This document shows positions 1 to 7,671 of a stretch of 64,000 bases of DNA, piece by piece. Under the pieces are notes generated by a model. The model had not been told where the DNA came from, ran no database searches, and worked only from the letters and a program-made list of their open reading frames with translations. Source of the DNA: JAJXWB01 sp965246795 (GTDB lineage Bacteria; Pseudomonadota; Alphaproteobacteria; Rhizobiales; Beijerinckiaceae); the NCBI GenBank assembly GCA_965246795.1, contig CBDFFN010000004.1, positions 1 through 64,000 of the forward strand, in the 5' to 3' direction. Within the stretch, counting starts at the first letter, position 1, and each line of letters starts with the position of its first letter. The position numbers and the translations under genes are program-made.

Positions 1-1
1 C

Positions 2-256
2 GATCAGGGCTTCGTCAACGGCTACAACAGCGCGATGGCGATGGAGCAGGTGCTGAAACAGTGCGGCGAAGACCTCTCGCCGGACAACATTCTGAAACAG
101 GCGCTGAACTTGAAAAGCGTTGAACTGCCGATGCTGTTGCCCGGCATCAAGATCGAAACATCGCCAACCGATCACATGCCGGTCGAGCAGATGCAGATGA
201 TGTCGTTCGACGGCAAGCGATGGAACAGGTTCGGCGAGGTTCTGTCGGGCTCCTAA
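2..256 (+). CDS. C-terminal fragment of a periplasmic ABC-type binding protein (branched-chain amino acid type)
   Basis: The reading frame is open from the window edge to a TAA at 254-256, giving the last 84 residues. The segment with GFVNGYNSAMAMEQVLKQCG followed by a DNILKQALNLK region and a closing ETSPTDHMP...WNRFGEVLSG resembles the C-terminus of LivK/Peripla_BP_6 proteins, which bind amino acids, amides or small organic acids in the periplasm for ABC import. The N-terminus, signal peptide and ligand pocket lie outside the window, so the substrate cannot be inferred. No partner transporter genes follow it here. Confidence 0.75.
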   Translation, partial: DQGFVNGYNSAMAMEQVLKQCGEDLSPDNILKQALNLKSVELPMLLPGIKIETSPTDHMPVEQMQMMSFDGKRWNRFGEVLSGS

Positions 257-259
257 GCC

Positions 260-667
260 CTACATCTTCCGGAAGCCGAGTTGCGGTCCCGCGTGTTTGC
301 CTTCCCGCTCCCACATGCCCTTCTCGCTCATCTCGAAGAGAGCGTTGTGGCCTTTGCGCGCGCGCAGCGATAGCCGACGCTGCACAAGCGACCAGCCTTT
401 CGGGTCGAAGACGACGATGCCGTTGTCGCGGCAGGCCGGCGCGAGATTAGCGTTGCCGGCCGACAGCGTCAGCATGCAGCCGGTGTCCTTCTCGCCGCGC
501 ATGACGGAATAGCGTCCGACGAGGTCTCCAGCATTCGTCGGGCCACGTGTCGCCGGCGGCAGCGGCGCCTCAGGCGCGGGCTTGGCGCTTTTTGGCGCGG
601 CAACAACCGATCCGACGCCCGCCACGAGCGCCACGAAGATGAACGAAACACCAACGAGGGCGCGCAT
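260..667 (-). CDS. Secreted AprI/Inh-type metalloprotease inhibitor-like protein
   Basis: 135-residue protein starting with an N-terminal signal sequence (MRALVGVSFIFVALVAGVGS, cleavage near VVAA), then a proline/alanine-rich linker and a compact domain of about 90 residues. That domain carries two cysteines (in TGCMLTL and LAPACRDNG), then a WSLVQRRLSLR strand and a final LFEM...GFRKM. This arrangement matches the AprI/Inh fold, a small lipocalin-like barrel that in known members inhibits periplasmic or secreted metalloproteases. The start at 667 was chosen over an upstream ATG at 823 because it begins the signal peptide exactly and leaves the 706-754 palindrome non-coding. No protease gene is adjacent, so inhibitor function is inferred from the fold only. 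Confidence 0.65.
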   Translation of the reverse strand: MRALVGVSFIFVALVAGVGSVVAAPKSAKPAPEAPLPPATRGPTNAGDLVGRYSVMRGEKDTGCMLTLSAGNANLAPACRDNGIVVFDPKGWSLVQRRLSLRARKGHNALFEMSEKGMWEREGKHAGPQLGFRKM

Positions 668-705
668 GAAACTCTCCGAATCTGCGTCCTTCGCGTAGCC
701 TATTC

Positions 706-754
706 GCGCATGTCCCGCAAAAGTTGAAAGACTTTTACGATGGAGGACATGCGC
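706..754. repeat. 49-bp inverted-repeat element (CCCGCAAAAGT family)
   Basis: A perfect 10-bp terminal inverted repeat, gcgcatgtcc (706-715) and ggacatgcgc (745-754), encloses an inner AAAAGT/ACTTTT inverted repeat. A diverged second copy with the same order of blocks lies at 19173-19213. The element sits between two leftward genes, just outside the stop codon of the dehydrogenase and upstream of the inhibitor-like gene. Similar short palindromes are widespread between genes in Bradyrhizobium-related genomes; membership of that family is my inference from memory of its shape. Confidence 0.6.
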
Positions 755-759
755 CAGAA

Positions 760-1746
760 TTATCGCGTTGCGAGCCACGGCGTTTCCGGCACCGGCGTCA
801 CCGGGCCCTTGCCGGCCATCCAAGAACGGATGTTGTCGACGACGAGCCCGCCCATCGCATCGCGTGTCGGATGCGTGCCTGAGCCGATGTGCGGCGTGAG
901 CACGACATGCTCCATGTCGATCAACGTCTGCGGCACGTTGGGCTCGTCGGCGAAGACGTCGAGCGCGGCGCTGAGAATGCGTTTCTCACGCAAGGCGGCG
1001 ATGAGAGCGTCCTGGTCGACGACGGAGCCGCGCGCCACATTGACGAAAATGCCTTGCGGACCGAGCGCATCGAGCACCGCGGCATTGATCGCGCCTGCGG
1101 TCGCGGCGCCGCCCGGAGCGATCGCGACAAGAACATCGCAGGCGCGCGCCATTTCCACGAGGTCGGCGAAATAGCGGTATGGCACGTCCGTCTGCGCATG
1201 CCGCCCGTGATAGACCACTGGCAGGCCGAACACCTCGCAGCGGCGCGCGATGACCTTGCCAATACGCCCGAGGCCGAAAATGCCGATCGTGCGACCACGC
1301 AAGGATGCCGTCAGTTCGAATGGCCCTTTCGGCCAGCGCCCGTCCCGCAGGTGCCGTTCCGCACGCGGGAGTTGCCGGACCGCCGACAGCATCAGACCGA
1401 AGGCCGTATCGGCAACCTCTTCGTTCAGTACGTCCGGCGTATGCGTAACGACGATGCCATTCTTGCCCGCCCAAGCGGCATCGACGTGATTATAGCCGAC
1501 GCCGAAATTCGCGACGATTTCCAGCGCTGGAAGCGCGCCCATCAATTCACCTGATACGGCAAGATGATCGTCGCCGCCCGACGCGATGGCGCGAATTTTC
1601 GACGCGACCTTTGCGACGCCCGCCGCGCGATCCGGCATCTCCCAATAGCGATGCACCGTGCATCCTTCGCGCAATCCCACTTCGACGCAGGGCGCGAGCG
1701 GATTCATCATCAGAACTTCGAATGCGGGCGTAACGGATTCGGGCAC
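760..1746 (-). CDS. D-2-hydroxyacid dehydrogenase (glyoxylate/hydroxypyruvate reductase type)
   Basis: NAD(P)-dependent oxidoreductase of the D-isomer 2-hydroxyacid dehydrogenase family, about 328 residues from a GTG at 1746. The N-terminal half has the family pattern ANFGVGYNHVD. The Rossmann domain shows GRTIGIFGLGRIGKVIARR (GxGxxG), then VNVARGSVVDQDALIAAL with the catalytic Arg, DVFADEP with the catalytic Glu, and LTPHIGSGT with the catalytic His. Such enzymes usually reduce glyoxylate or hydroxypyruvate. The exact start is uncertain: in-frame ATGs at 1800 and 1857 would add non-conserved residues and reach towards the divergent ABC gene. The divergent arrangement with a sugar importer suggests, but does not prove, a role in the same catabolism. 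Confidence 0.87.
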   Translation of the reverse strand: MPESVTPAFEVLMMNPLAPCVEVGLREGCTVHRYWEMPDRAAGVAKVASKIRAIASGGDDHLAVSGELMGALPALEIVANFGVGYNHVDAAWAGKNGIVVTHTPDVLNEEVADTAFGLMLSAVRQLPRAERHLRDGRWPKGPFELTASLRGRTIGIFGLGRIGKVIARRCEVFGLPVVYHGRHAQTDVPYRYFADLVEMARACDVLVAIAPGGAATAGAINAAVLDALGPQGIFVNVARGSVVDQDALIAALREKRILSAALDVFADEPNVPQTLIDMEHVVLTPHIGSGTHPTRDAMGGLVVDNIRSWMAGKGPVTPVPETPWLATR

Positions 1747-1886
1747 GTCTTCGTCTTTGGTCGTGGTTTGCGGAGATGCCGGCAACCCTTGCATTCGCAT
1801 GGGCGCTCTGCAACATGACCGGTGAGGGCTGAGGTTGCCCGACGTGCAAGCGGACAAAGAGCCGCGGCGCAGGGAGCGGCGAGAGA

Positions 1887-2954
1887 ATGGCGTCGGTCGA
1901 AATCAAGAGCGTACGCAAAGCGTACGGCGCGACGCCTGTGATTCATGGCGTTGACGTCGATATCCGCGATGGCGAATTCGTCGTGCTCGTCGGCCCGTCG
2001 GGCTGCGGCAAGAGCACGTTGCTACGAATGATCGCAGGCCTCGAAAATATCACCGGTGGCGAAATCTCCATCGGCGGGCGCGTCGTAAACAACGTGCCGC
2101 CGAAAGAGCGCGACATCGCGATGGTGTTCCAGAACTACGCGCTCTATCCGCACATGACCGTCTATGACAACATGGGCTTCTCACTGAAGCTGCGGAAAGC
2201 CGATGCGGCAGAGATCCGCACACGCGTCGGAAAAGCGGCCGACATCCTCGGATTGCGACCGCTGCTCGAGCGCTATCCGCGCCAACTTTCCGGCGGCCAG
2301 CGACAGCGCGTTGCGATGGGCCGCGCCATCGTGCGCGATCCGCAGGTTTTCCTCTTCGACGAGCCGCTGTCGAACCTCGACGCGAAGCTGCGCGTCGCGA
2401 TGCGCACCGAGATCAAGGAACTGCATCAGCGGCTTTCGACGACGACCGTCTATGTCACGCACGACCAGATCGAAGCGATGACGATGGCCGACAAGATCGT
2501 CGTGATGCATGACGGGATCGTCGAGCAGATCGGTGCGCCGCTCGAACTATACGACAATCCGAAAAATATGTTCGTTGCGGGCTTCATCGGCTCGCCCGCG
2601 ATGAATTTCGTGCCCGGCGAGATCGCGATGGGCGATGGCGTCCCAACCTTCCGCGCCGACAGCGGCTTCACGGTCCCGTTGCGCGAAATGCCGACGAGCC
2701 GCGCCGGATCGCGCGTCGTGCTCGGCACGCGGCCCGAACATCTCACCGTGGCGGACGATGGTACGCCGGTCGAAGTCGTCGTCGTCGAGCCGATGGGCTC
2801 CGAAACGCAGGTCGTCACGAAAAGCGGCGGCAGCGAAATCATCTGCCTGTTCCGCGAGCGCATCCTGCCGAAACCCGGCGAGACGATCCGCATCAAGCCG
2901 AACGCCGCGCTCGCGCATCTCTTCGACGCCGAAACGGGCGTTCGCATCAATTGA
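1887..2954 (+). CDS. ABC transporter ATP-binding protein, MalK/UgpC family
   Basis: 355-residue cytoplasmic ATPase energising a CUT1-type sugar or polyol importer. Visible motifs in order: Walker A GPSGCGKSTLLRM near residue 38, Q-loop MVFQNYALYPHMTV, signature LSGGQRQRVAMGRA, Walker B VFLFDEPLSNLD and switch H in YVTHDQIEAM. The C-terminal 120 residues form the OB-like regulatory extension typical of MalK/UgpC (GTRPEHL). First gene of a four-gene rightward operon (ATPase, binding protein, two permeases). A purine-rich GGAGCGGCGAGAGA precedes the ATG. The substrate is not evident from this subunit. Confidence 0.95.
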   Translation: MASVEIKSVRKAYGATPVIHGVDVDIRDGEFVVLVGPSGCGKSTLLRMIAGLENITGGEISIGGRVVNNVPPKERDIAMVFQNYALYPHMTVYDNMGFSLKLRKADAAEIRTRVGKAADILGLRPLLERYPRQLSGGQRQRVAMGRAIVRDPQVFLFDEPLSNLDAKLRVAMRTEIKELHQRLSTTTVYVTHDQIEAMTMADKIVVMHDGIVEQIGAPLELYDNPKNMFVAGFIGSPAMNFVPGEIAMGDGVPTFRADSGFTVPLREMPTSRAGSRVVLGTRPEHLTVADDGTPVEVVVVEPMGSETQVVTKSGGSEIICLFRERILPKPGETIRIKPNAALAHLFDAETGVRIN

Positions 2955-2988
2955 GAGCCTGACCACAGGCCGTCACGGAGGAAGAAGC

Positions 2989-4311
2989 ATGGTTCAGTTG
3001 GATCGCCGCAGTCTCGTAAAAGGTGCGGCCGCAGGGGCGGCATTCGGCGGCGGCCTGCTCGATTTTGCTACGGCCTTTGCGCAAACGACGCAGTGGAAAC
3101 CGGAAGCCGGCGCGACGCTGAACGTGCTCCGCTGGAAGCGCTTCGTGCAGGCCGAAGACGATGCCTTCATGAAGATGGTCGCCGCCTTCGAGAAGGCGAT
3201 GAACGTCAAGGTCAGCGTCTCCAACGAGAGCTTCGACGACATCCAGCCGAAGGCGTCGGTGGCCGCGAACACCGGACAGGGTCCGGACCTCGTGTGGGGA
3301 CTGTTCTCGCTGCCGCAGCTCTTCCCCGAGAAGTGCCTCAAGGTGAACGATGTCGCCGAGTATCTCGGCAACAAATACGGCGGTTGGCTTCCCTCGCCCG
3401 CGGCCTATGGGAAATACAAGAACGACTGGATCGCAGTTCCTGTCGCGATCAACGGCGGCCTTCCCAACTATCGCATTGCGGCGATGAACAAGGCCGGCCA
3501 TAGCAAATTCCCGACCGACTATCCGGCGTTCCTCGATCTCTGCAAAGGTCTGAAGAAGAACGGCACGCCGGCGGGCTTCGCGCTCGGTCACGCGACCGGC
3601 GACGGCAACGGCTGGATCCACACATTCCTGTGGGGCCACGGCGCCTATCTCACCGACAAGGACGACAAGATCATCATCAATTCGCCGGAGACGGCAAAGG
3701 CGCTCGAATATTTCAAGGCCTTGTCCGACACGTTCATCGAGGGCACGCCGTCCTGGAACGACTCGTCGAACAACAAGGCGTTTCTCGCAGGTGAGCTCTA
3801 TCTCACCAACAACGGCATCTCGATCTATGTCGCCGCCAAGACGGCTGGCAAGAACGGCGATGCGAAGCAGAAGGCGATCGCCGACGACATGGATCACGCG
3901 ATCTATCCGATCGGGCCTGTCGGCAAGCCCTCGGAGTTGCAGCTCGCTTTCCCTATTCTCGCCTTCAACTTCACGAAGTTCCCGAACGCCTGCAAAGCCT
4001 TCATGGCCTTCATGATGGAAGCGGAAAACTACAATCCGTGGCTCGAAGGCGCACAGGGCTATCTCTCGCAGACGTTGACCGCCTACGAGAAGAACCCGGT
4101 ATGGACGGCCGATCCGAAGACCACGCCATTCCGCGATGCGTCGAAGAACACACTTCCGGCGAGCGGCATCGGGCCGCTTAGCCCGAAGGTCGCTGCGGCG
4201 ATCGCGGAATTCGTCGTGGTCGACATGGTCGCGCGCTATTGTACCGGCCAGGAAGACCTCAAGACAACGATGCGCACGGCCGAGCGCCAGGCGCAGCGCA
4301 TCTATCGGTAA
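2989..4311 (+). CDS. Extracellular solute-binding protein, family 1 (Tat-exported)
   Basis: 440-residue periplasmic receptor for the CUT1 importer. It starts at 2989, preceded by a strong GGAGGAAG ribosome site. The N-terminus has a twin-arginine-like signal (DRRSLVKGAAAGAAF, then hydrophobic residues and AFA cleavage), which implies export of a folded protein. The mature part has features of family 1 sugar-binding proteins: an early LNVLRWK strand, GPDLVWGLF, and a C-terminal AFMAFMMEAENYNPWLEG helix. The gene lies 34 bp after the ATPase and 27 bp before the first permease. The ligand is probably a sugar, polyol or glycerol-phosphate-like compound; the sequence does not settle which. Confidence 0.92.
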   Translation: MVQLDRRSLVKGAAAGAAFGGGLLDFATAFAQTTQWKPEAGATLNVLRWKRFVQAEDDAFMKMVAAFEKAMNVKVSVSNESFDDIQPKASVAANTGQGPDLVWGLFSLPQLFPEKCLKVNDVAEYLGNKYGGWLPSPAAYGKYKNDWIAVPVAINGGLPNYRIAAMNKAGHSKFPTDYPAFLDLCKGLKKNGTPAGFALGHATGDGNGWIHTFLWGHGAYLTDKDDKIIINSPETAKALEYFKALSDTFIEGTPSWNDSSNNKAFLAGELYLTNNGISIYVAAKTAGKNGDAKQKAIADDMDHAIYPIGPVGKPSELQLAFPILAFNFTKFPNACKAFMAFMMEAENYNPWLEGAQGYLSQTLTAYEKNPVWTADPKTTPFRDASKNTLPASGIGPLSPKVAAAIAEFVVVDMVARYCTGQEDLKTTMRTAERQAQRIYR

Positions 4312-4338
4312 CCGTTCTCCGCACTGCGGGAGACTGAA

Positions 4339-5289
4339 ATGACCCAGGTCTCCGCCATTCCGGTGCCGCGCCCTGTCACTCGCGACAGGGCGTGGTCGCG
4401 CCTGAAGTCGCACCGCGACTGGCAGGGCTTCTGGTTCATGCTGCCGGCGGCGGCGATCCTGATCCTGTTCCTCGCCTATCCGCTTGGGCTCGGTATCTGG
4501 CTCTCGTTCACCGACGCCAAGATCGGGCGCGAAGGCGCATGGATCGGCATCGAGAATTATGAGTGGCTGTCGGACGACACCGTCTTCTGGATGTCTGTCG
4601 GCTTTACGGTCGGCTACACGGTCTTCGCGTCGCTCGTGAAATTTGCGATCGGGCTCTATCTCGCGCTGCTGCTCAACAAAAACCTGCCGTTCAAGGCGCT
4701 GTTGCGCTCGATCGTGCTCATCCCGTTCGTCGTGCCGACCGTGCTGTCGGCCATCGCCTTCTGGTGGATTTTCGACTCGCAGTTCTCGATCATCTCGTGG
4801 TCGCTGAAACACATGGGTCTCATCGACCGCAATCTGAATTTCCTTGGCGACCCCTGGAATGCGCGTCTCTGCGTCATCTTCGCGAATATCTGGCGCGGCA
4901 TCCCCTTCATCGCGATCACACTGCTTGCCGGATTGCAGACGGTATCGCCGTCGCTTTACGAAGCCGCGACGATCGACGGCGCGTCGCGGTGGCAGAATTT
5001 CCGCCACATCACGTATCCCTTGCTGACGCCGATCATCGCCGTCGTGATGACCTTCTCGGTTTTGTTCACCTTCACCGACTTCCAGCTGATCTGGGCGATG
5101 ACGCGGGGTGGCCCCGTCAACGCAACGCATCTGATGGCGACATTGTCGTATCAGCGCGCGATTCTCGGCGGCAATCTCGGCGAGGGCGCGGCCGTCGCGA
5201 CGGCGATGATCCCGTTCCTCTTGCTTGCGATCATGGTCTCGTGGTTCGGCCTGCAGCGACGCAAATGGCAGCAGGGCGGCGATGACTGA
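4339..5289 (+). CDS. ABC transporter permease, MalF/UgpA type
   Basis: 316-residue inner-membrane subunit with about six hydrophobic segments. The first is WFMLPAAAILILFLAYPLGL. The cytoplasmic EAA loop reads LYEAATIDGASRWQNFRHIT and contacts the ATPase. Preceded by GGGAG seven bases before the ATG. The next permease gene starts inside the last codons of this one, so the two are probably translationally coupled. Confidence 0.94.
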   Translation: MTQVSAIPVPRPVTRDRAWSRLKSHRDWQGFWFMLPAAAILILFLAYPLGLGIWLSFTDAKIGREGAWIGIENYEWLSDDTVFWMSVGFTVGYTVFASLVKFAIGLYLALLLNKNLPFKALLRSIVLIPFVVPTVLSAIAFWWIFDSQFSIISWSLKHMGLIDRNLNFLGDPWNARLCVIFANIWRGIPFIAITLLAGLQTVSPSLYEAATIDGASRWQNFRHITYPLLTPIIAVVMTFSVLFTFTDFQLIWAMTRGGPVNATHLMATLSYQRAILGGNLGEGAAVATAMIPFLLLAIMVSWFGLQRRKWQQGGDD

Positions 5290-6193
5290 AGTGAACGCCG
5301 CAGCGGACGGCAATAAGGTCCTCAACGAAGCCGATCATTCGGATGGCATGAGCTATCTCGAATCGATACCGAGCAAGATCGTCACAACCTATCTGCCGCT
5401 CGGGCTGATCCTGATCGTCCTGCTGTTTCCGTTCTACTGGATGGTGCTGACGGCGATCAAACCCGACGAACAACTCATCGACATGGAGACGTACAACCCG
5501 TTCTTCGTCATCGCTCCAACGTTCAAGCATATCTCGAAACTGCTGTTCGACTCGCAGTATCCACGCTGGCTCTGGAACACGACCTATGTTTCGGTTCTCG
5601 CCACCGCGCTTTCGTTATTCGCCAGCGTGCTTGCGGCCTATGCGATCACGCGCCTGCGCTTTCGCGGCGCGCAATGGGTCGGCGCCGCGATCTTTCTCGC
5701 CTACCTCGTGCCGCCATCGATCCTTTTCATTCCACTTGCCGCGATCGTCTACAGCTACGGTCTCTTCGACTCGCCGATGGCGCTGGTGCTTGTCTATCCC
5801 ACGATCCTCATCCCGTTCTCGACGTGGCTGTTGATGGGGTATTTCAAGACGATCCCCTACGAACTCGAGGAATGCGCGCTGATCGACGGCGCATCGCGCT
5901 TGCAGATTCTCACCAAGATCATCTTGCCGCTCGCCGTGCCCGGTCTCATCTCCGCCGGTATTTTCTCGCTCACGCTCTGCTGGAACGAGTTTATCTACGC
6001 GCTGACCTTTATTACGTCGGTGAGCAACAAGACCGCGCCGGTGGCGATCGTGAACGAGTTCGTCGATGGCGACATCTACCGCTGGGGCTCGCTTATGGCG
6101 GGCGCACTCGTCGGTTCGTTGCCGCTCGTCATCCTGTATTCATTCTTCGTCGAATATTACGTCTCGGCTCTCACGGGCGCAGTGAAGGAATAG
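5282..6193 (+). CDS. ABC transporter permease, MalG/UgpE type
   Basis: 303-residue inner-membrane subunit partnering the preceding permease. The start at 5282 gives an 8-nt overlap (ATGACTGA) with the upstream gene; earlier in-frame starts would run further into it. A 40-residue cytoplasmic N-terminus precedes six hydrophobic segments beginning YLPLGLILIVLLFPFYWMVL. The EAA loop is ELEECALIDGASRLQILTKI. Last gene of the importer operon; a short spacer separates it from the next small gene. Confidence 0.94.
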   Translation: MTEVNAAADGNKVLNEADHSDGMSYLESIPSKIVTTYLPLGLILIVLLFPFYWMVLTAIKPDEQLIDMETYNPFFVIAPTFKHISKLLFDSQYPRWLWNTTYVSVLATALSLFASVLAAYAITRLRFRGAQWVGAAIFLAYLVPPSILFIPLAAIVYSYGLFDSPMALVLVYPTILIPFSTWLLMGYFKTIPYELEECALIDGASRLQILTKIILPLAVPGLISAGIFSLTLCWNEFIYALTFITSVSNKTAPVAIVNEFVDGDIYRWGSLMAGALVGSLPLVILYSFFVEYYVSALTGAVKE

Positions 6194-6269
6194 GCTCTCG
6201 AAACATCCGATTCGCGAACCTTTTTCTTCGCAGCCGTTGCCCCGTCCCGTGACATCGAACGGAGATACG

Positions 6270-6539
6270 ATGCGAATTCTCACAATCACCACGCTGTCGG
6301 CCGGCGTTCTGCTTGCACTTTCGAGCTTCGCCAGCGCCGCGCCGCTCGGCAGCCTTCCCGCGATGCCCGACAATGGCGTCACGCAGGTCGCCGGCGGCTG
6401 CGGCCCGGGCTTTTTCCGCGGACCCTACGGCGGCTGTCGCCGCATGGGTTTCGCCGGACCGCGTCCCTTCGCGGCACGCGCATGTCCGCCCGGCTTCCGC
6501 CTCGGGCCGTACGGCCGACGCTGCCGCCCGGTTTACTGA
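6270..6539 (+). CDS. Small secreted GCG_CRPN-type protein
   Basis: 89-residue protein with a signal peptide (MRILTITTLSAGVLLALSSF, cleavage near ASA). The mature part contains the pattern GGCGPGFFRGPYGGCRR, then RACPPGFRLGPYGRRCRP. This resembles small secreted proteins annotated in Hyphomicrobiales with a GCG_CRPN motif, whose function is unknown to me. Four cysteines could form disulfides in the periplasm. The start at 6270 is supported by GGAGAT six bases upstream. It stands alone, followed by a clear terminator at 6560-6590. Confidence 0.75.
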   Translation: MRILTITTLSAGVLLALSSFASAAPLGSLPAMPDNGVTQVAGGCGPGFFRGPYGGCRRMGFAGPRPFAARACPPGFRLGPYGRRCRPVY

Positions 6540-6559
6540 GCCGATCGGAAATGCAGTTG

Positions 6560-6590
6560 AAGGGCGCGCGGGCAATGGCGTGCCCTTTTT
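6560..6590 (+). terminator. Rho-independent terminator after the GCG_CRPN gene
   Basis: Stem aagggcgcgc / gcgtgccctt (one G-T pair) with a short loop, followed at once by a run of T (tttttg), 20 bp after the stop codon. This is a textbook rightward terminator and separates the small gene from chpT. Confidence 0.8.
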
Positions 6591-6643
6591 GCATCGGCAT
6601 TTCAGAACCTTCGCTCGTTCCGCGCCCTGCCTTGGCGTGCGGG

Positions 6644-6658
6644 TTAACGGCGGGTTAA
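6644..6658. promoter_or_regulatory. CtrA-type box TTAA-N7-TTAA upstream of chpT
   Basis: TTAA at 6644-6647 and TTAA at 6655-6658 are separated by exactly 7 bases (cggcggg), the full consensus for the alphaproteobacterial cell-cycle regulator CtrA. It lies 114 bp before the chpT start codon, in the correct intergenic space. ChpT passes phosphate to CtrA in the known relay, so autoregulatory control is plausible. Binding is inferred from sequence. Confidence 0.6.
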
Positions 6659-6771
6659 CCCAGAAGCGGTGTGCTGCGCAGCGATTCTATGCGCGGACGC
6701 CTGTTCCAGTCTTCGTGTCCCGCGTCAGCCCCACGCCTGCCCTCAAAGCGGCCGTCACACGAGGACCAACA

Positions 6772-7452
6772 ATGCCGACCGTTTCGCTCGACGCTCTCGA
6801 CCTTGCCGCGCTGCTTTGCTCGCGCGTGTGCCACGATGTGATCTCGCCGGTCGGCGCGATCGTCAACGGCCTTGAGGTGCTCGAAGACGAGAAGGACGCC
6901 GAGATGCGCGGCTTCGCGCTCGAACTGATCAAGAAGAGCGCCAACACTGCCTCCGCGCGTTTGCAGTTCTGCCGCCTCGCCTTCGGCGCCGCGGGCTCGG
7001 CCGGCGCGTCCATCGACACCGGCGACGCCGAAAGCGTCGCGCGCAATCTCTTCGTCGATCATCGCACGCGTCTCGACTGGAATGCGACGCGCGCGCTGCT
7101 TCCGAAGAACAAGGTGAAGCTGATCCTTAACATGTGCCTCATCGCGGCGGCGGCTATTCCGCGCGGCGGCGTGATGGCCGTGACGATCGGCGCCGAGGGA
7201 AGCACGATCGAAGTGTCTGCCAAGGGCACCAATGCGAAGGTCGCGGGCCACGTCCCGTCGCTTCTGGCATGCGAGCCCGAAGGCGGCACTGTCGATGCAC
7301 ACGGCATCCAAGCCTATTACACCGCGCTCGTTGCAGAGGCCTGCGACATGGCGCTGACCCTCACGATGGCGCTCGACACGGTCGTGATCCATGCCGGCGC
7401 GCCCGCGGCCCCCGCCCTTTCCATCGTTCCGGACGAAGCGAAGGTCGCCTGA
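6772..7452 (+). CDS. chpT: Histidine phosphotransferase ChpT
   Basis: 226-residue cytoplasmic phosphotransferase. The N-terminal four-helix dimerisation region carries SRVCHDVISPVGAIVNGLEV, with the phosphoacceptor His21 followed by Asp. The C-terminal half is a degenerate ATPase-like fold. In Caulobacter and relatives ChpT accepts phosphate from the hybrid kinase CckA and passes it to CtrA and CpdR, controlling cell cycle and motility. The start at 6772 follows GAGGACC and begins directly with the conserved LDLAALLCSRVCHD block. It precedes the che operon in the same direction but is separated from it by 219 bp and a palindromic repeat, so co-transcription is uncertain. Confidence 0.9.
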   Translation: MPTVSLDALDLAALLCSRVCHDVISPVGAIVNGLEVLEDEKDAEMRGFALELIKKSANTASARLQFCRLAFGAAGSAGASIDTGDAESVARNLFVDHRTRLDWNATRALLPKNKVKLILNMCLIAAAAIPRGGVMAVTIGAEGSTIEVSAKGTNAKVAGHVPSLLACEPEGGTVDAHGIQAYYTALVAEACDMALTLTMALDTVVIHAGAPAAPALSIVPDEAKVA

Positions 7453-7478
7453 CAGGCGATCTGTGACGGGTTGCGTGC

Positions 7479-7556
7479 AAGCATGTCCCGCCCGATGTCG
7501 CTGTTGCGAAACATTGCCAGCGATGTGGAGTCCGGTTCGGCGATAAGGACATGCTT
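7479..7556. repeat. Dispersed palindromic element, short form lacking inner hairpin
   Basis: 78-bp element bounded by a perfect inverted repeat aagcatgtcc (7479-7488) / ggacatgctt (7547-7556). Read on the minus strand it aligns block by block with the copies at 63104-63209 and 17606-17714 (ccgaaccgga, tccacatcgctgg, caacagcgacatc), but about 28 bases of the central palindrome are missing. It lies between chpT and cheA. Confidence 0.75.
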
Positions 7557-7671
7557 CCGTCAAGAGCGCGCAACCTGACCGCGCGCGCGCAAAGCCTTCT
7601 TAAGAAGTCTTAGGCATAGCTGAGGCCTTGGCCGTCCGCAGATCGTCTGCGCGACGCGTCCGCAGGCGCCG

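Noticed and set aside
2947..5325. 792-codon open frame on the minus strand opposite the ABC transporter genes
   Set aside because: The opposite strand encodes well-conserved binding protein and permease sequence; the antisense translation is Arg/Asp/His-rich low-complexity, as expected for a mirror of G+C-rich coding DNA.
6213..6240. EcfG-like stress promoter (CGAAC-N16-GTT) before the GCG_CRPN gene
   Set aside because: The -35 lacks the first G of GGAAC, and such partial matches are expected by chance in G+C-rich DNA.
7600..7613. Possible CtrA site (TTAA...TTAG) upstream of cheA
   Set aside because: Spacing is 6 rather than 7 and the second half-site is imperfect.
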